Shown: positions 24,316 through 36,627 of the stretch, piece by piece | Numbering within the stretch: position 1 is the stretch's first letter | Layout: each line of letters begins with the position of its first letter | From: Hofstenia miamia | Taxonomy: Eukaryota > Xenacoelomorpha > Acoela | Assembly (NCBI GenBank): GCA_004352715.1 | Contig: SCFE01000081.1 | Coordinates: 237,289 to 301,288 of the forward strand | Direction: 5' to 3' | Length of the DNA: 64,000 bases | Position numbers and translations under genes: made by a program | Notes under the pieces: model-generated | Told to the model about the DNA's origin: nothing | The model's input: the letters and a program-made list of their open reading frames with translations, nothing else | The model's database searches: none

Positions 24316-24690
24316 ATGCGTCACATAAACGCAAATTTTGAGTCAATTGTGGATGGCTTAAATGCTTTTGGAGAAATATTTTCCTTAAACATGAAACAAA
24401 ACATCAAAGAAAAATTCGACTATGATATATCTCATAACTTAAATGATAACTGGAGGCCCTTGACGACTCCTTCAGATACATTTGCATATCCTCTAAAGGT
24501 CAAAGCTGTGATATGATTCCATCTATTTTTTACAAGTATGCTCCTGCTGAGATCAGTGATGTTCTATGTCATATTATTAACTGCTGTATCCTGGAGAGAT
24601 ATGCTCCATTTGTCTGGAAGGAAACATTGATCAAGCCTATACCAAAGAAACAATGTGATTGCGTTCAGAAGAAAACCTGTTCTTGATTCG
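24316..24690 (+). mobile_element. LINE pre-RT fragment
   Basis: Two overlapping frames give FDYDISHNLNDNWRPLTTP and then SCDMIPSIFYKYAPAEISDV with KETLIKPIPKKQCDC. This order (selection of D-IP, then the helix before the first RT motif IPIPKK) is the pre-RT and finger-1 region of CR1-class LINEs. It ends in a stop at about 24688 and nothing downstream continues the domain. Probably an old fragment later interrupted by the hAT-like element at 25125. Confidence 0.6.
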
Positions 24691-25116
24691 ATTTTTGTGA
24701 ACGTATTATTCATATTATTAAATTGAATTTTAGACTTTTTGCTAGTAGTTTGAAAAATGATGTTTTAAGGAAACATGTTAAAAGGCAAATTTTGCTAGAT
24801 TAACAAGAAACGTTAGTGACTGAAAATTTTTCCCGGCTTAGCAAAGCCAAAACAATTATCAAGAAAGTCACTTAGTGATTATCCTTAAAAACGTAGTTGT
24901 CTTTTTAAAATGACAAAGCGTTTCTCACATTTTCAAACACTCTACTCTAGATTTTCAAATTGTTGGTGAAGGTGATCCGTGAAATCGTGAAAATTTGTAC
25001 AAAATTGCAATAATTAATGTATTTGAAAACATTGACTACTTTTTGATAAAAATTACGGTGTCTTAAAGTTCATTGAAATCATCCGTATAATTAAGGCTCA
25101 GATAATCATTATTATA
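24691..25116. other. Unassigned AT-rich interval
   Basis: No coding or repeat structure recognised between the LINE fragment and the target duplication of the hAT-like element. Confidence 0.4.
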
Positions 25117-25124
25117 ATTCCATG

Positions 25125-26155
25125 CAGGGGCGGATATAGAACAAATTTTTAGAGGGGGCCCAATGTAGAGTAAAATGCTAAGTGCATAATTGGGTACTAG
25201 AGAGGGCATAAAACTATTGAATTTTCAATGTTTAAAATTCATCACTATGTACGATCTTCATCACCATGTATGAACTCCAAAAATGGAAACATAGAATTTT
25301 TGCAATTTTTCAAGACAGCATATTTTTTTCAAATTTAACATTACCCTTTAATGTTGTGTTCTTAGGGGGGGGGGTTTGTATTACGCACTACAAAATAAAT
25401 CAATGGTATAAGATTAAATAAATTACAAAATTTTCACCTCATGAATGTGTACTTAGTCTCAATTTCAATCAATATTGTCAAATATGCTCATAAAATTCAA
25501 GAAAATAAACCAATTCAAAAATGTAAAGCTCTTGCTAAAATCAATGAATTTTAAACTAAAAAATTGTGCTGAGTTTTGAGTTGACACACAAATCTGTTTT
25601 TTGATTTTTGGAGTAGGTGCATTGTGTTGAAGTTGAATACAAGGAGAAAATCATATTTAATTATTACTCATGCAATGCCTAATATTGTACATTGTTCTTT
25701 TGGGCATAAATTTATTACTATTAGTCTATGTGCTACAGGGTAGCCGTAGTTATGCTAATCTTATTTCACTAGTATTTTTTAAAGTACAATAATTTACAAT
25801 TTTATGCTAAAATTTAAATGCCATACAGAAAAGAAAGGAATCTTAACTTAAATAGCTAATAAATTTCCAAAAATAAATATATACTTGCCTATACAATATA
25901 TTTTAAGAAATTTGAATATTTAATGCAAAAAGTAAATATTAATATTTTTAATAAAATGAAATTTCAGGATCTTTAGGACGCATTATAGTGTAAAAGTTCA
26001 ATGAAATACATTTTACAAGTACCATATCTTTCAAGAAAATGTAAAAAACTGTTCTTCTTCAATTCATTTGACTGTATTAATGAATTCTCTTTTGTAATTT
26101 TAATGAATTTTTCTTATTTTAGAGGGAGTCCTAGCCACCTCTCTATCCGCCCTTG
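25125..26155 (+). mobile_element. Non-autonomous hAT-like transposon, copy 1
   Basis: Left end CAGGGGCGGATATAGA and right end (minus strand) CAAGGGCGGATAGAGA form short terminal inverted repeats of the CAGGGGCGGAT type common in hAT elements. Flanking 8-mers ATTCCATG (25117-25124) and ATTCAATG (26156-26163) differ by one base and form the 8 bp target duplication expected of hAT. The 1.03 kb interior is AT-rich, contains a ten-base G run at about 25365, and encodes no transposase. The element at 57333-58631 is a diverged copy in the opposite orientation. Confidence 0.85.
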
Positions 26156-26163
26156 ATTCAATG

Positions 26164-28055
26164 GTATATCAGCATCTTCAAACATTTCTTCCGACAGCTC
26201 CTCGAGTCCCCAAGGCTCATTAAGAATCCTCCTGTCAAAACCAGAGATCATGGCTTCTACAACGCCTCGCAATAGAGCAGATTTTTAAAACGCAATTGAA
26301 ATCATCATACAATTTTAAGAAATTCCTAGAGAATTTAATCTTAGACAGGCTAGTGTCATTTTTCACATTTTCAACAAACAATTGATACATCTATTAATGA
26401 ATATGCTCGAACATAATGTTGAAAATTTGTACTAAGGCTTATTGGCGTGGCTGAAGTATTTGAAAAGATTTACTATTTTCTTTGATTATTGCGATATTTT
26501 ACAAGGGTTTCCAATTATATCTAAGCGTAATGTTCAGGTAATCATGAGGACTAGGGTCCATGGTGTACTTTATGTAGATAAACCGTCCAAACTTAATCAT
26601 GCATGTCATTGTAGCGGTAATGCCTGCATCTGGATTGGAAAATTCGCAAAAAATGCATGCCTTGATGGGATCGAGTGTGGTGTCTTTATGAGTTGCGTGC
26701 TCACAATTTTTTTGCAAAAATCAAAAACAATTAGGAAAATCCAAACCTGCTTAAGGTTAATATTTATTTATTTACACATTCCCACAAAAATAATAATTTT
26801 TCGAACTCTTAGCCCCTCTAATTTTTAAGGGGATTGACGTCACTGCCGTCTGTAATTACACAACAAAATATCAATTATCTGACTAATTATAAAATAAGAT
26901 GTGCAACTCAAGAACAATAAGTAAAAAAGTATTTATTAAGTTTTATGTAACTTATAAACGTAACCAAGAAACAAACATTTACTTTCATGACTAAGCTCAA
27001 ATGAAGAAAGTTGCATTATTTATGTTCTTAATAAGTTTGTAAACTTAATACATGAATATGTACATGAGAACTTAAATATATGTTATTTAAAAAAAATTTA
27101 TTAAATTTAATCATTTAACCGCATTCTATTTCTAGTGAACATTTATACTTAATATTAATTAATACTGAAAATTCCAAATTAAGAAAAAATAATTTCAGGA
27201 GATAATACTTTGTGTGAAATACGAAAATCACATTCTCAGTTGAATTCCTCCCTTGTAGATTAAGCAGTTAAAGTTTTTTGTTTCAAAGTCGTTTTTTTAA
27301 CCGTAGCTATTAACAACCGATATGTTGTGGAAGCTTTTACGAGACCAACTAATATTTATGGATTCGAATTCGGATATGCAAGTAAATTGCCTGAATATTC
27401 GAATTCGAAATAAAACAAGTGAATTCACTGGGCCCTACTACAGAAACAAACGAAACTCAAAATATAAAAAACTTCTGAAACCATTAAAACTATTTAAGAC
27501 ACCCATGTCATTTCTGTATTTCAATGGTTACGTAATAATGAGCCTGACTTCATTGTGATGAGCACTTTTTCTGTAATATAATTTACAAACAAGCCTTAAG
27601 GAAAAAATTGGTCCAGTAGGATGCCATCAAATCCGAATCGGTGACCCAGTTGTAACTCTGCATGAGATACATCGAAACAAATCTACGGTCCAAACTCAGT
27701 AATGCAAAGACTTATAAGCTTGCATGTTGTATACGAATTTTAAAGAATTGAATTTTTTTAGAACAAGTTTTAAACGTTTTAACTATAACTACACAGCTAT
27801 TTTTATGTTTTGTGATGGCTTTTATACAAATCTTTTAAACGTGTATAAGTCCCGAGCTAATTAAGATATCTAAAATCTGAAAACGTCCAAGGATTTCAAC
27901 TTTAATTCGCGCCTGGTTGCCGACACAAAGGAACCAATAGAGCCAAAGGAACGTCTTTCAAACATATTTGCAAAAACAAAGTGAAGAATTAACAAAAAAT
28001 TTATTTATTTAATTTAAATATGCACATAATAAATGTACAGCACTATAAAATACTA
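26164..28055. other. Intergenic region downstream of NDUFA9
   Basis: No gene recognised. ORFs at 26442-26828 (plus) and 26499-26717 (minus) overlap a GC-richer patch but match no family I know. Tandem AATAAA motifs on the minus strand near 28000-28009, 50 bp after the NDUFA9 stop, are likely its polyadenylation signal. Confidence 0.5.
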
Positions 28056-31000
28056 TTAGACAGTTAGAATGGTTGATTTCGGAGGGCTCACTTCATCAGC
28101 CGCATCAAAAAAGTTATGCCATGGTCGATGGACACGAAGATGGCGCAGGGCAACGTCACTCATAACGGTTGGAGATGGGACATTTAGATCAGCCATTCCT
28201 GGAAATTTTCCAGTCGGTTCTTCATTTTGATAAATCTAAAAAAATTGCAACCAGTTATGTTGGGTTGAACAACAAGCATGGACAAATGATAATTGCTAAA
28301 CAAAAACTATGATGGATAAGTTGCGTCTTAATAGTAGAAACTAATATAGTTAAGACTATTCTACTAACGTTCAATAAATTGAATACAAATGTCAAGCCAC
28401 CGATGAAATCATATATTGAAAATGTGATACGCTAGGGTTGCTCTTAAAAAATCAATGGATTATTTTGTGTTTTTTTTGTTTTTAACGTTTTAAGATACCG
28501 GTACTGTTAGAGCAAACTACCGAGACGGTACTAGTGATGGGTTCATCTGCACTTCAAAATGACCAGATGTGACCTGTCTTGGGATCAAACCTCACCTGAT
28601 TTAAATCTGCTTAATGGGATGTAATAAATGTAACACCATCCTCTTATGGAATTATATTTTCGATTTTCTTATTCACTGCACCTGAATGCAAGCATCGGTA
28701 TTAGTTATTAAATAGAAAATAATTCTAATAAATAATTAGTCAGACTTGAACAGTAACGCAACCATAGTAACATATTGATATTATTTAAGATGTCATTGAT
28801 AAATATCAACTATAATACTAGTACGATTTAGAGGAAAGTGGAGATAAACCTGTCATTGGGTAAAAAGATTAAACCTATGATTATGTGATAATAATCATAA
28901 GTCATTAAAGTGCTTGCAATTGACGTTTGCATAGATAGAATACAGCAAGTATATACTGTTGTTCCTGTTTATAATTTTTGATATGGCACATTTCACATAT
29001 GTAGTGAAGGAAAGCAGCTAAGTAAAGAAATGGTATCAAAACCATACTGATTCAACGAGATTTTTCATTGAATAAAATTGATTCCGATTCTGTCTTGACA
29101 TGGACCTGACCTACGATGATTCAAATTTGACCTGATTAATCCTAATAGACCCGATCTAAAAATTGTGAACTGACTCAACACTAGGCGGTAGATTACTGAA
29201 AATATTTGAACCGCACAGTACCTGATGGGACAGAGGCAAGATTTTTGTGGTACTACAGAACTAATATATATATATATATATATGCAGAACTAATATATAT
29301 ATGCAGGTAAAAATTCAAATTCCTATAATACTTAATGTCTGATTGACACTACTGCTGTATGCAATCATCCATAAAAAACCCAGATGGCCATTAATAATCT
29401 TGTATAGATGACATATTTTGAAATAGATTCAGTGATTTCTTCAAATTATATTAACAAAGGCGAGTCTAAAATGTTTTCCTATATAAACAAACGGATAATG
29501 AGTACGATATTATATTGTAACTTACAAGTGCGAGGCGATCTGGAGTAAGTGGAGGCGTATATCGAACTGTGATAGAATTCATGAAATGGGCTAGTAACCT
29601 ATTCATTGAATGTAATTCAATATTGAAATTAACATATACCTCAATACTACCAATGGTACTGGACGTGTTGGTAAGTCTCTATTAACCAATCGAGTAATAT
29701 AGTCTATCAACTGGGGTAATTCATAAAGTCGAGGTCTAAGAAATACATTAATTTCACAGAATCCTTTAAATTTAAAGTAAATTGATGTGATTATTTAATT
29801 GAGAACCATATTTAGTGTATAAATTACTTACAATTATATTAAGATGAATAAATTTAATGTTTTTACTGTGCGATCCATTTCATAAGATTAAAACATTTTT
29901 AAGCTGAACTCACATTTGTAACAATATTAAACAATGACAAACCTGCACTAAATGTTGAACATTTCTAGTTGAAACAAGTAACGAAATACACCTATATAAT
30001 ATACGTAGAAAGAAAAAGATCGAATCACGATTAGAAGATTTAGTATTTCTAGTCACTTTCGGATTAATCTTGTCAATTCAAATTAAGACTTGAATAATTT
30101 ACTTGAATTTTTGTAAGGCAAATTTCCTAATATAAAAAGCAAAAAAAATTGATATACATGCATTATGATGTTCCTACTTCACTCAATATATACAGTAGTT
30201 TCTTTAAGTAAGAATCTGTCAATGTCAACACTAAAATAATATTTGTAAAGGATTTCATTTTTTTAATATGGATCTCATTTAAGTACATTAAATAACAGTT
30301 TATCTAATCAAATGAGTGTTCTCCATACCCGTATAGTTCAAAAATTCTTCCTTCAACATCAGGCATCTTACTTGCATTGATGATGGCTTGCGCGACATCC
30401 CCTGCCTGAGAAAAAGCATACACTTAAGTAAAATCAAATCAACATAACACTTACAAATAATGGCGCTTTAAACACAGGAGTTTTGGTTTTTCCATACGGT
30501 ACGAATCCTAACGCTAAACGAAAATTAATATAAATTTCAGTACGTTAATTAGAAATTCCTTCCACATTCTAAAAATTTTATATATAATATATAATTAAAT
30601 ATTAAGATATAATACTAAAAGCTTTATTCATTCACAACTAATACTTTGGTAAAAAAATCCATGTTAATACACCAAAGTAGTAAGTGCGATAATTCGATCG
30701 TGTACTAATATTAAGCCTGTGGTCTGCTAGTAATGTCATATATACCATTACGTGTCAACTCATTACTGTTGCAGAAGTACACCCGGAAATGTCTTGCCAC
30801 GTCCTTGACAAATTTTGATACGGTCTACTGCGCTAAAGTCCCTTTTTGTCAGGCATAATTAATTTATTCAAGAAGGTGACATCGCATTTGAAACTATATA
30901 TTCTTCAATCATATTAAAGACAAGTCGCTATTTTGAGAAATTTCAATTTTGCTGACTCTGGTTGAATTTTCTTTGGAAATGCCCAACTGCAATTTCAAAT

Positions 31001-32607
31001 ATTGATCAGAAAAATATTCCTATGTTACTTGTTAGTCCAGTGATAACGAATAACTTATGTAAATTATCACAACGTATTCTAAAGGCACAGTATAAAATTG
31101 TACATAGAAAGCCAGAAAATTATCTCAAAATAGACACTTACACAATTGGGTTAGCAGCATTTGGCGGCAGATGACTGCAAGCCAATTAGATGCGTTAGAC
31201 CTAAAATCCTGGAATTGATAAAAGTGCTGCACTACATGCAGGGGTGTACTCGAAGGGTTGCTCAAGGAGACCCAGCTCATCTCATTAAATTTGACTGGGG
31301 ACCTAGCTAGATTTGTTTAAATAATATTAGGTTTGTGGTGGTTGAAAATCTAAATTTTGTCGAAATAAAAAATACAGTAGTACTGACATTTAGAGACCCT
31401 TGTTAATTATTTAAGACCACGTCTCTGATTACATTTAATGTTTATCTACATGATATAAGTCATGTACCAAATTATTCACAAAAATGTTCTATTTCTAAAT
31501 TTCTTATATTTTACACGACTGAGTGCATAAATTTCTATTTGGTGAATTCTCACCCAGCCCTAAAAACCCCAATGATAAACAAAATGTTGATTTGCATGTT
31601 CAAACACGGAGCATTTAGAAAAAAGATAGAAACATTTTGGTTAAAGAATTATTCAGACAATAAATAAATCAGAAACTGAGTGGAAAGTTGAATTCGTCAG
31701 TATTAGTATTTTGATATATGCGCTAACTTCAAATATGTACGAAACTAACTGTGACATATATGAAGCCAAGAATGAATACAATTTAACCAGGCAATAAATG
31801 AATTGTGAACGAATAAACATATTTATAGTTATATCTATGAAAAACGCATTAATACAAACTCTGCACCACAAGTAAAACTTACGCGCATATATGGTAGCAA
31901 AGTGATTAAAATATGTATCTTTATTCCCAAATATTTGAGTCGGCCGAAGAATGATCGTTGACGGAAATTCTTCTTTCATTAGTAATTCACCACGAAACTA
32001 AAATTTATATATTCATATATTATTTAGAAAATAATTACCAATATGAAGGAAAATCAAATGATTCAACAATCCTTTAAATAAAAGTACCTTGGTTCTTAAA
32101 AATTTGCTACTTGAATTTATGTCAGCTCCAAAGCTAGATATATGAATAAGGCGCTTCACACCTTCTTCTCGACAAAGTTTAGCTAATTTTTGAGGAAATG
32201 ACATGTTGATTTCTTCATACTTATAATTTCTTGTTTCAAAATCCCGTCCTATACAATTGACGACTACATCTGAATGTTTAATTGATTTACGAATGGATGA
32301 TTCAGATCTTATTGTAAAGTATTCCTAAAAATTAACAATTTGACATTAAAATAATAGACTAAATTACCAAAAACATAAATCTTCCCAAATCAGCAAATGG
32401 TCGCATAAACATTGTAAAATAACCTTCACATCTATGCGGAACAACAGCATGTGCGCCCTCACGTCCCAAATGAGTAAGAAGATGCCTTCCAACCATTCCG
32501 TTCCCACCAAATACGGTAATTGTTATTCCGCTATCTGAACTTCTTCCCCCACCACCATGAGAAACAACTGAGGAGTATGAACGGTGGAGACATCGCAAGC
32601 GATGCAT
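28056..32607 (-). CDS. NDUFA9: NDUFA9, complex I 39 kDa subunit, 8 exons
   Basis: Encodes an accessory subunit of mitochondrial respiratory complex I, an atypical short-chain dehydrogenase that binds NADPH structurally at the matrix arm. Exons by position (minus strand): 32368-32607, 32088-32324, 31883-31997, 30455-30513, 30329-30405, 29640-29735, 29526-29598, 28056-28235. All junctions are GT-AG and phases agree, giving 358 residues (human about 377). Residues 1-16, MHRLRCLHRSYSSVVS, look like a mitochondrial targeting peptide; the Rossmann motif is GGNGMVG (34-40). Family landmarks follow: CIGRDFETRNY, HISSFGADINSSSKFLR, ILRPTQIFG, GDVAQAIINA, and a C-terminus with RHLRVHRPW. Start chosen at 32607 because the in-frame ATG at 32658 would add a non-targeting extension upstream of an acceptor-like TTTCTATTAG. 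About five residues are missing at the exon 3-4 junction compared with human. Confidence 0.95.
28532..29183. mobile_element. hAT-like element in last intron of NDUFA9
   Basis: Left end TAGTGATGGGTTCATCTGC and right end (minus strand) TAGTGTTGAGTCAGTTCAC are imperfect terminal inverted repeats. Flanking 8-mers GACGGTAC and GGCGGTAG match at 6 of 8 positions, a plausible aged hAT target duplication. The 650 bp interior is AT-rich and non-coding. The left end is shared with 11822. It lies wholly within the 1290 bp intron 7, so it should not alter the protein. Confidence 0.6.
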
Positions 32608-32620
32608 TTCTAATAGAAAT
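32597..32620 (-). promoter_or_regulatory. Possible trans-splice or 5'UTR splice acceptor before NDUFA9
   Basis: Reading the minus strand, ACTTATTTCTATTAG is followed after two bases by the start codon. A pyrimidine-rich tract with AG right before the ATG is what a spliced-leader acceptor, or the end of a 5'UTR intron, looks like. The sequence alone cannot tell which, or whether it is used. Confidence 0.35.
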
Positions 32621-33265
32621 AAGTTTATGAAATTAATTTCGTCTGCTATATGACTCATGTAAAAATGCTACAAAAACAAAAAAATCACAATTGACTATTT
32701 GAAAAATAGTACTGCGTAACTTGTTTTTAGGTTATGATTGGTTTTTGGCAGTGTTTCCTTAGATAAGTTGTATATACATGTATACTTTCTGAAGATATAG
32801 TTTGCAGCTTAACATTATGTCAAATGACTTTATAAGGGCTGCTTGACTCGAGCGATGCCAGTCCGATTTAGACACACGACTCGAGTGCATAAACTGCAGA
32901 CTACTGGCAATTGTTATGCAGTCTTGAGTTTGTTTTAAATACACTTTTAAAGGAATATAGTACAAATATGCCGGCGAAGGTATAGAATAGGGTGCACACT
33001 AAAACGATAAGAAATGCAATAACAAAGTTTACAAAATAATGAATATAGACCGATAACTACGTATAATTAACCAAATGCGTATCACGCCGTATATATTTAA
33101 AGGGCAATAGCACAGAAAACTTGGAATTCATAAAAATTTTATGCTGTAAATCAAGTCCTTCTTACTTGAGATTTTTAAATAAATTGGAACTTTTATAATT
33201 TGCAACCGGTTTGCATTTTCAAAGAATTTATTCTCATGATTTGTATATATTTCCACATTTTATTT
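32621..33265. other. NDUFA9 upstream flank
   Basis: Presumed promoter side of NDUFA9. No recognisable core promoter motif. Two GACTCGAG-type words at about 32846 and 32880 flank a 30 bp segment but form no clear repeat element. Confidence 0.4.
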
Positions 33266-35800
33266 GAGAGAGAGAGAGAGAGAGAGCGTTTATTGATCGA
33301 AATACAAGAAAATAATCAGCTTTTATTATAAGCACTAGTCATTGCCGGGAAGAATTGCCTTTGGCGCAATGATAGCCGGTAGTGTGACTGGATGAGTCTG
33401 CCAGAGGTAAGTTGACGTTCAGGAATATAATGTGATAGGTGATGCGAAGAGTGGATTATTTTCTTAAATAGAGAAACAGAAAAATTCTTGACTCGCTGGC
33501 TGTAGGATAATAAACTAACTGACTCGCCAATAATTTTCTCGGCCCGTCTAAAGATTCTATCGACATTGGAACAAGTTGTTGAGTTGAGACCGCAGAACAC
33601 AGGGGCACAGTAATCATATAAGGAGACGATTGAGCATTGGAAAATAGCCTTCAGTGCGCCAGGGGTACAAACCCCTGTTAGGTATACCATCTGAACCAGT
33701 GCCATGTGGCTTAATTTTATTGATGTATGATATAACCTCTTGAGGGGTAGCTGGGCAAAAGTCATAATGTGGTTCTGCTACATGATCTGGAATTGGGTTT
33801 TGGTTGTCACCATTTGACATTGCTGCCGTGAATTTGCAGGCTATGGCGTCGAGTGCGGCTGAGATACTGGGAAAATCAGAGAATATATNTCAAAATTATG
33901 GTTGAATCAAAGCTATTTATAAAATTTCTTTATTTAAATTTCAAATGATTCGTCTGCCAATATGGCTGTTCATATGTAAGCATTAATTCGCTCAATTTAA
34001 TTTGTCAATTGTTTCTTGATCGGCTAACAAGTTTTCTTATTTTGAACAATATTAAATCTTAGTTGCATTGTACAAAAATAACTAAAGATCATTAACTAAA
34101 TTTTTACAATTATTTTTAATTAATAATAATCATTCGACATTATTCAGCTTAGTTGCTTTTTGGATGATGCTACAATTGCTTTGGTCATCCAGGAGGGGTC
34201 AGCATCGCAAACTACAACATGACTGACAGGGATTTGACAGAGAGCAGATTTGATACAGGAGTTGAAATGAGATACCTTGTCATCAACGTCGGGTAATTCA
34301 TACACAAGAGGAGCACAACTGACGGCATTAACAAACCTTGAAACATTGCTGTGTCTGAGATCTAAAACTGGTTGTTTGGGGAATGACCTCTCCGTTTTTT
34401 GCTTTGGTTGGACGTAAGCGACCATATGGTCTGAATTACCAAGAGGGGCGAACATTTCAGCTGGACAGAAATTATTACTAACTTCAGTAGAGCACAGAAT
34501 GACGTCCAAAAGTGAATTAGCAGTGGTTTTCTTGGTGATCAGATTAGTGACATTAAGAGAGCCACATAAGGACTTAAGTTGCTGTTTAATGAAGGCGTTG
34601 TTTAGGTCACCGCAAATGAATACAGTAGCTGAGGGATAAGTTAGGAGGCCTTCATCAATAGCGTGAACAATACCAGTACAAACATTTAGATTTATCACTT
34701 TGTTCAATGCTGGGGGGATGTAAACAGAGCAGATAATGACGTCGCAAGAGGCGAAATAAACCATCAATAAGACAATTTGTTCTGGGTAGTTTGTACGAAT
34801 GACAATACCTTTACCCATGTCGGATCTAGGAAATAACATCACGCCTCCTCCAATCCAGTCCAACCTGTCGCATCGTAGAGGTGGGCCATAATTGGAGAGG
34901 CGATAATAGCTGGAGTCGTCATCCTCTGAAAGCCATGTTTCGGTGATGATCACGAAGGCAGGTGAAAGCTGAGAGCAAGTGATGCGAAGTTCATTGATTT
35001 TGGTCCTTATTGAGCGAGCATTAGTGCACAAAATAGAGGGGAGATCAACATTGTCTAGTTCTTTGCGAGGAAAAGGGAGATCTCTAGTGGGAGCTAGTCA
35101 GCTGGACGGCTGATTAGTGCTAAGGATCTGGTTGTTACGAATGAACCACCTAAGGTTGGGATATAGACTTTTCTGCTTATGGAGTTGCACACAAAGCTCA
35201 AACTGCTTGGCCTGCTCTGCTTTAGTTAGGTCCAGATTAATGAACACTTCTTTATAAATCATTTGATATCTGAGATCTTTACTCTTTCAGAGAAGATTTT
35301 GATGGGCTAAAGCATTCTTGAAGGTGACAACAAGAAGATTTTGGTCAATTGTGCCTTCCTTGGGGACAATGTGCTTACACGTGACTTCACCCGAGTCTAG
35401 CTTGAGAGATACATCCATCGCCAGCTTTACGACACTTTCCACATCTGACAGACCTTGCTGGGGAGCCATACCTTTGATCACTAGGTTAAGAGATTTTTCC
35501 TGCTGGCGCTTCTCCTCCTTATGTACTTGCATAACAAGAGTGGCGCACACTGCAGGCTCTCAGAGTGTCTTTGCTATGTCAGCAAACATGCAGAATTAAT
35601 TGCATTTTCTTCTATTGTCTTCTTGAGCAGAGTGATTTGCTTCGATGAGCTGAAGCTGCAAATAAAAGAAGGACTGGCTTGGTCAAAGTCTTTGGGCATG
35701 GTGATGGACGTCCAGATGTCACAATCAGGGGACGAACAGCCAATATCACGCTTAATGTAATTCGCGGAATCACGTCTTGGCATCAAACTATAATCTAATT
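33266..35800 (-). mobile_element. LINE-A copy 3, internally deleted
   Basis: Minus-strand copy of an APE-endonuclease LINE found twice more at 43101 and 48645. From 5': ORF1 with N-terminal MPRRDSANYIKRDIGC and a C-x4-C zinc-finger-like start (to 35786), then its coiled/RRM-like part (35287-35550). ORF2 endonuclease is an uninterrupted 295-codon frame (34144-35031) with NARSIR, ITETWL, GDLNNAF, LLDVILCS and GNSDHM, all catalytic motifs present. The RT palm is missing: at about 33670 sequence before the C-terminal thumb joins sequence ahead of the RT, a loss of about 0.9 kb relative to the 48645 copy. A non-homologous AT-rich block with a single N (33889) replaces part of the linker at 33889-34143. 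The 3' tail is a GA repeat at 33266-33287. Confidence 0.85.
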
Positions 35801-36627
35801 AAACTATATAATAAACAGGCAACAGCACATACATCAAGTGTTAGATCGAATATAGCGTAAAAATACGATTTTTAATAAGTATTACAAACTAGTATAAACA
35901 TGATGGAAGCGAAATTCAAGGATCAAATGCATACCAATGCTTACATGCGAAGATGTATTTGAAATCTAAACTGTTTAAAGACGCTATGTCACCATTTATT
36001 GATTGTAAAGAGAAAACTTAATAAGTGCTCGGTGAATAAATTCACCCAAACATTGCTACACATTACCAAATGTTGAATAAAGACCCAATTTTAAAATGTA
36101 TATTCACTAAAATTCAACAAGCATACCTATTTGAAGAAGCAGTATGGAAACAAAGAACCATTTTCACATCTGAGTGTAAATATTGATAGATATTGACTGA
36201 GCCTTCATTATATTTCGCCAGAATAATCATCATTCTAGTCCATCTCTAACGTCATACAAAAGAACAGTGTTTCTAAAAAACATAGCAACGTCATTGATAA
36301 ATGATTCATTTAAATAGAACAAAAGAACTTTAAAATGTAATATTATTTCATTAATTATTTACTGAATATTTTTTCCCAATTTTCCCTTTGTTTTACATAA
36401 ATATTTGTTTAAATTACTAACTTGAAATGTGTTGTTTGGTGATTATAATATCCCCATGGAAACTAGAACATGTTGTTTTTTGTACAAATTTCTTTAACAA
36501 ATAAATAAAATAGACTATTTCAGCTAATGGTACAATCAACGTAATCTAATATTTAAATTAATTAAGCAAAGTTAGCATGATAATCATTTATTGAAATATA
36601 AAAGGATTTACGCTTTTAAATAAATTA
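35801..36627. other. AT-rich interval between LINE-A and LINE-B
   Basis: No gene or repeat structure recognised. Confidence 0.45.

Noticed and set aside
26442-26828. 128-codon plus-strand ORF and overlapping minus-strand ORF as a gene
   Set aside because: Neither has recognisable motifs, splice sites or a favourable composition throughout; a GC-richer repeat patch can open both frames.
31208-31550. CAGGGGTGTACTC-start repeat in NDUFA9 intron 3 as a hAT element
   Set aside because: The start resembles a hAT end, but no matching inverted end or 8 bp duplication could be found.
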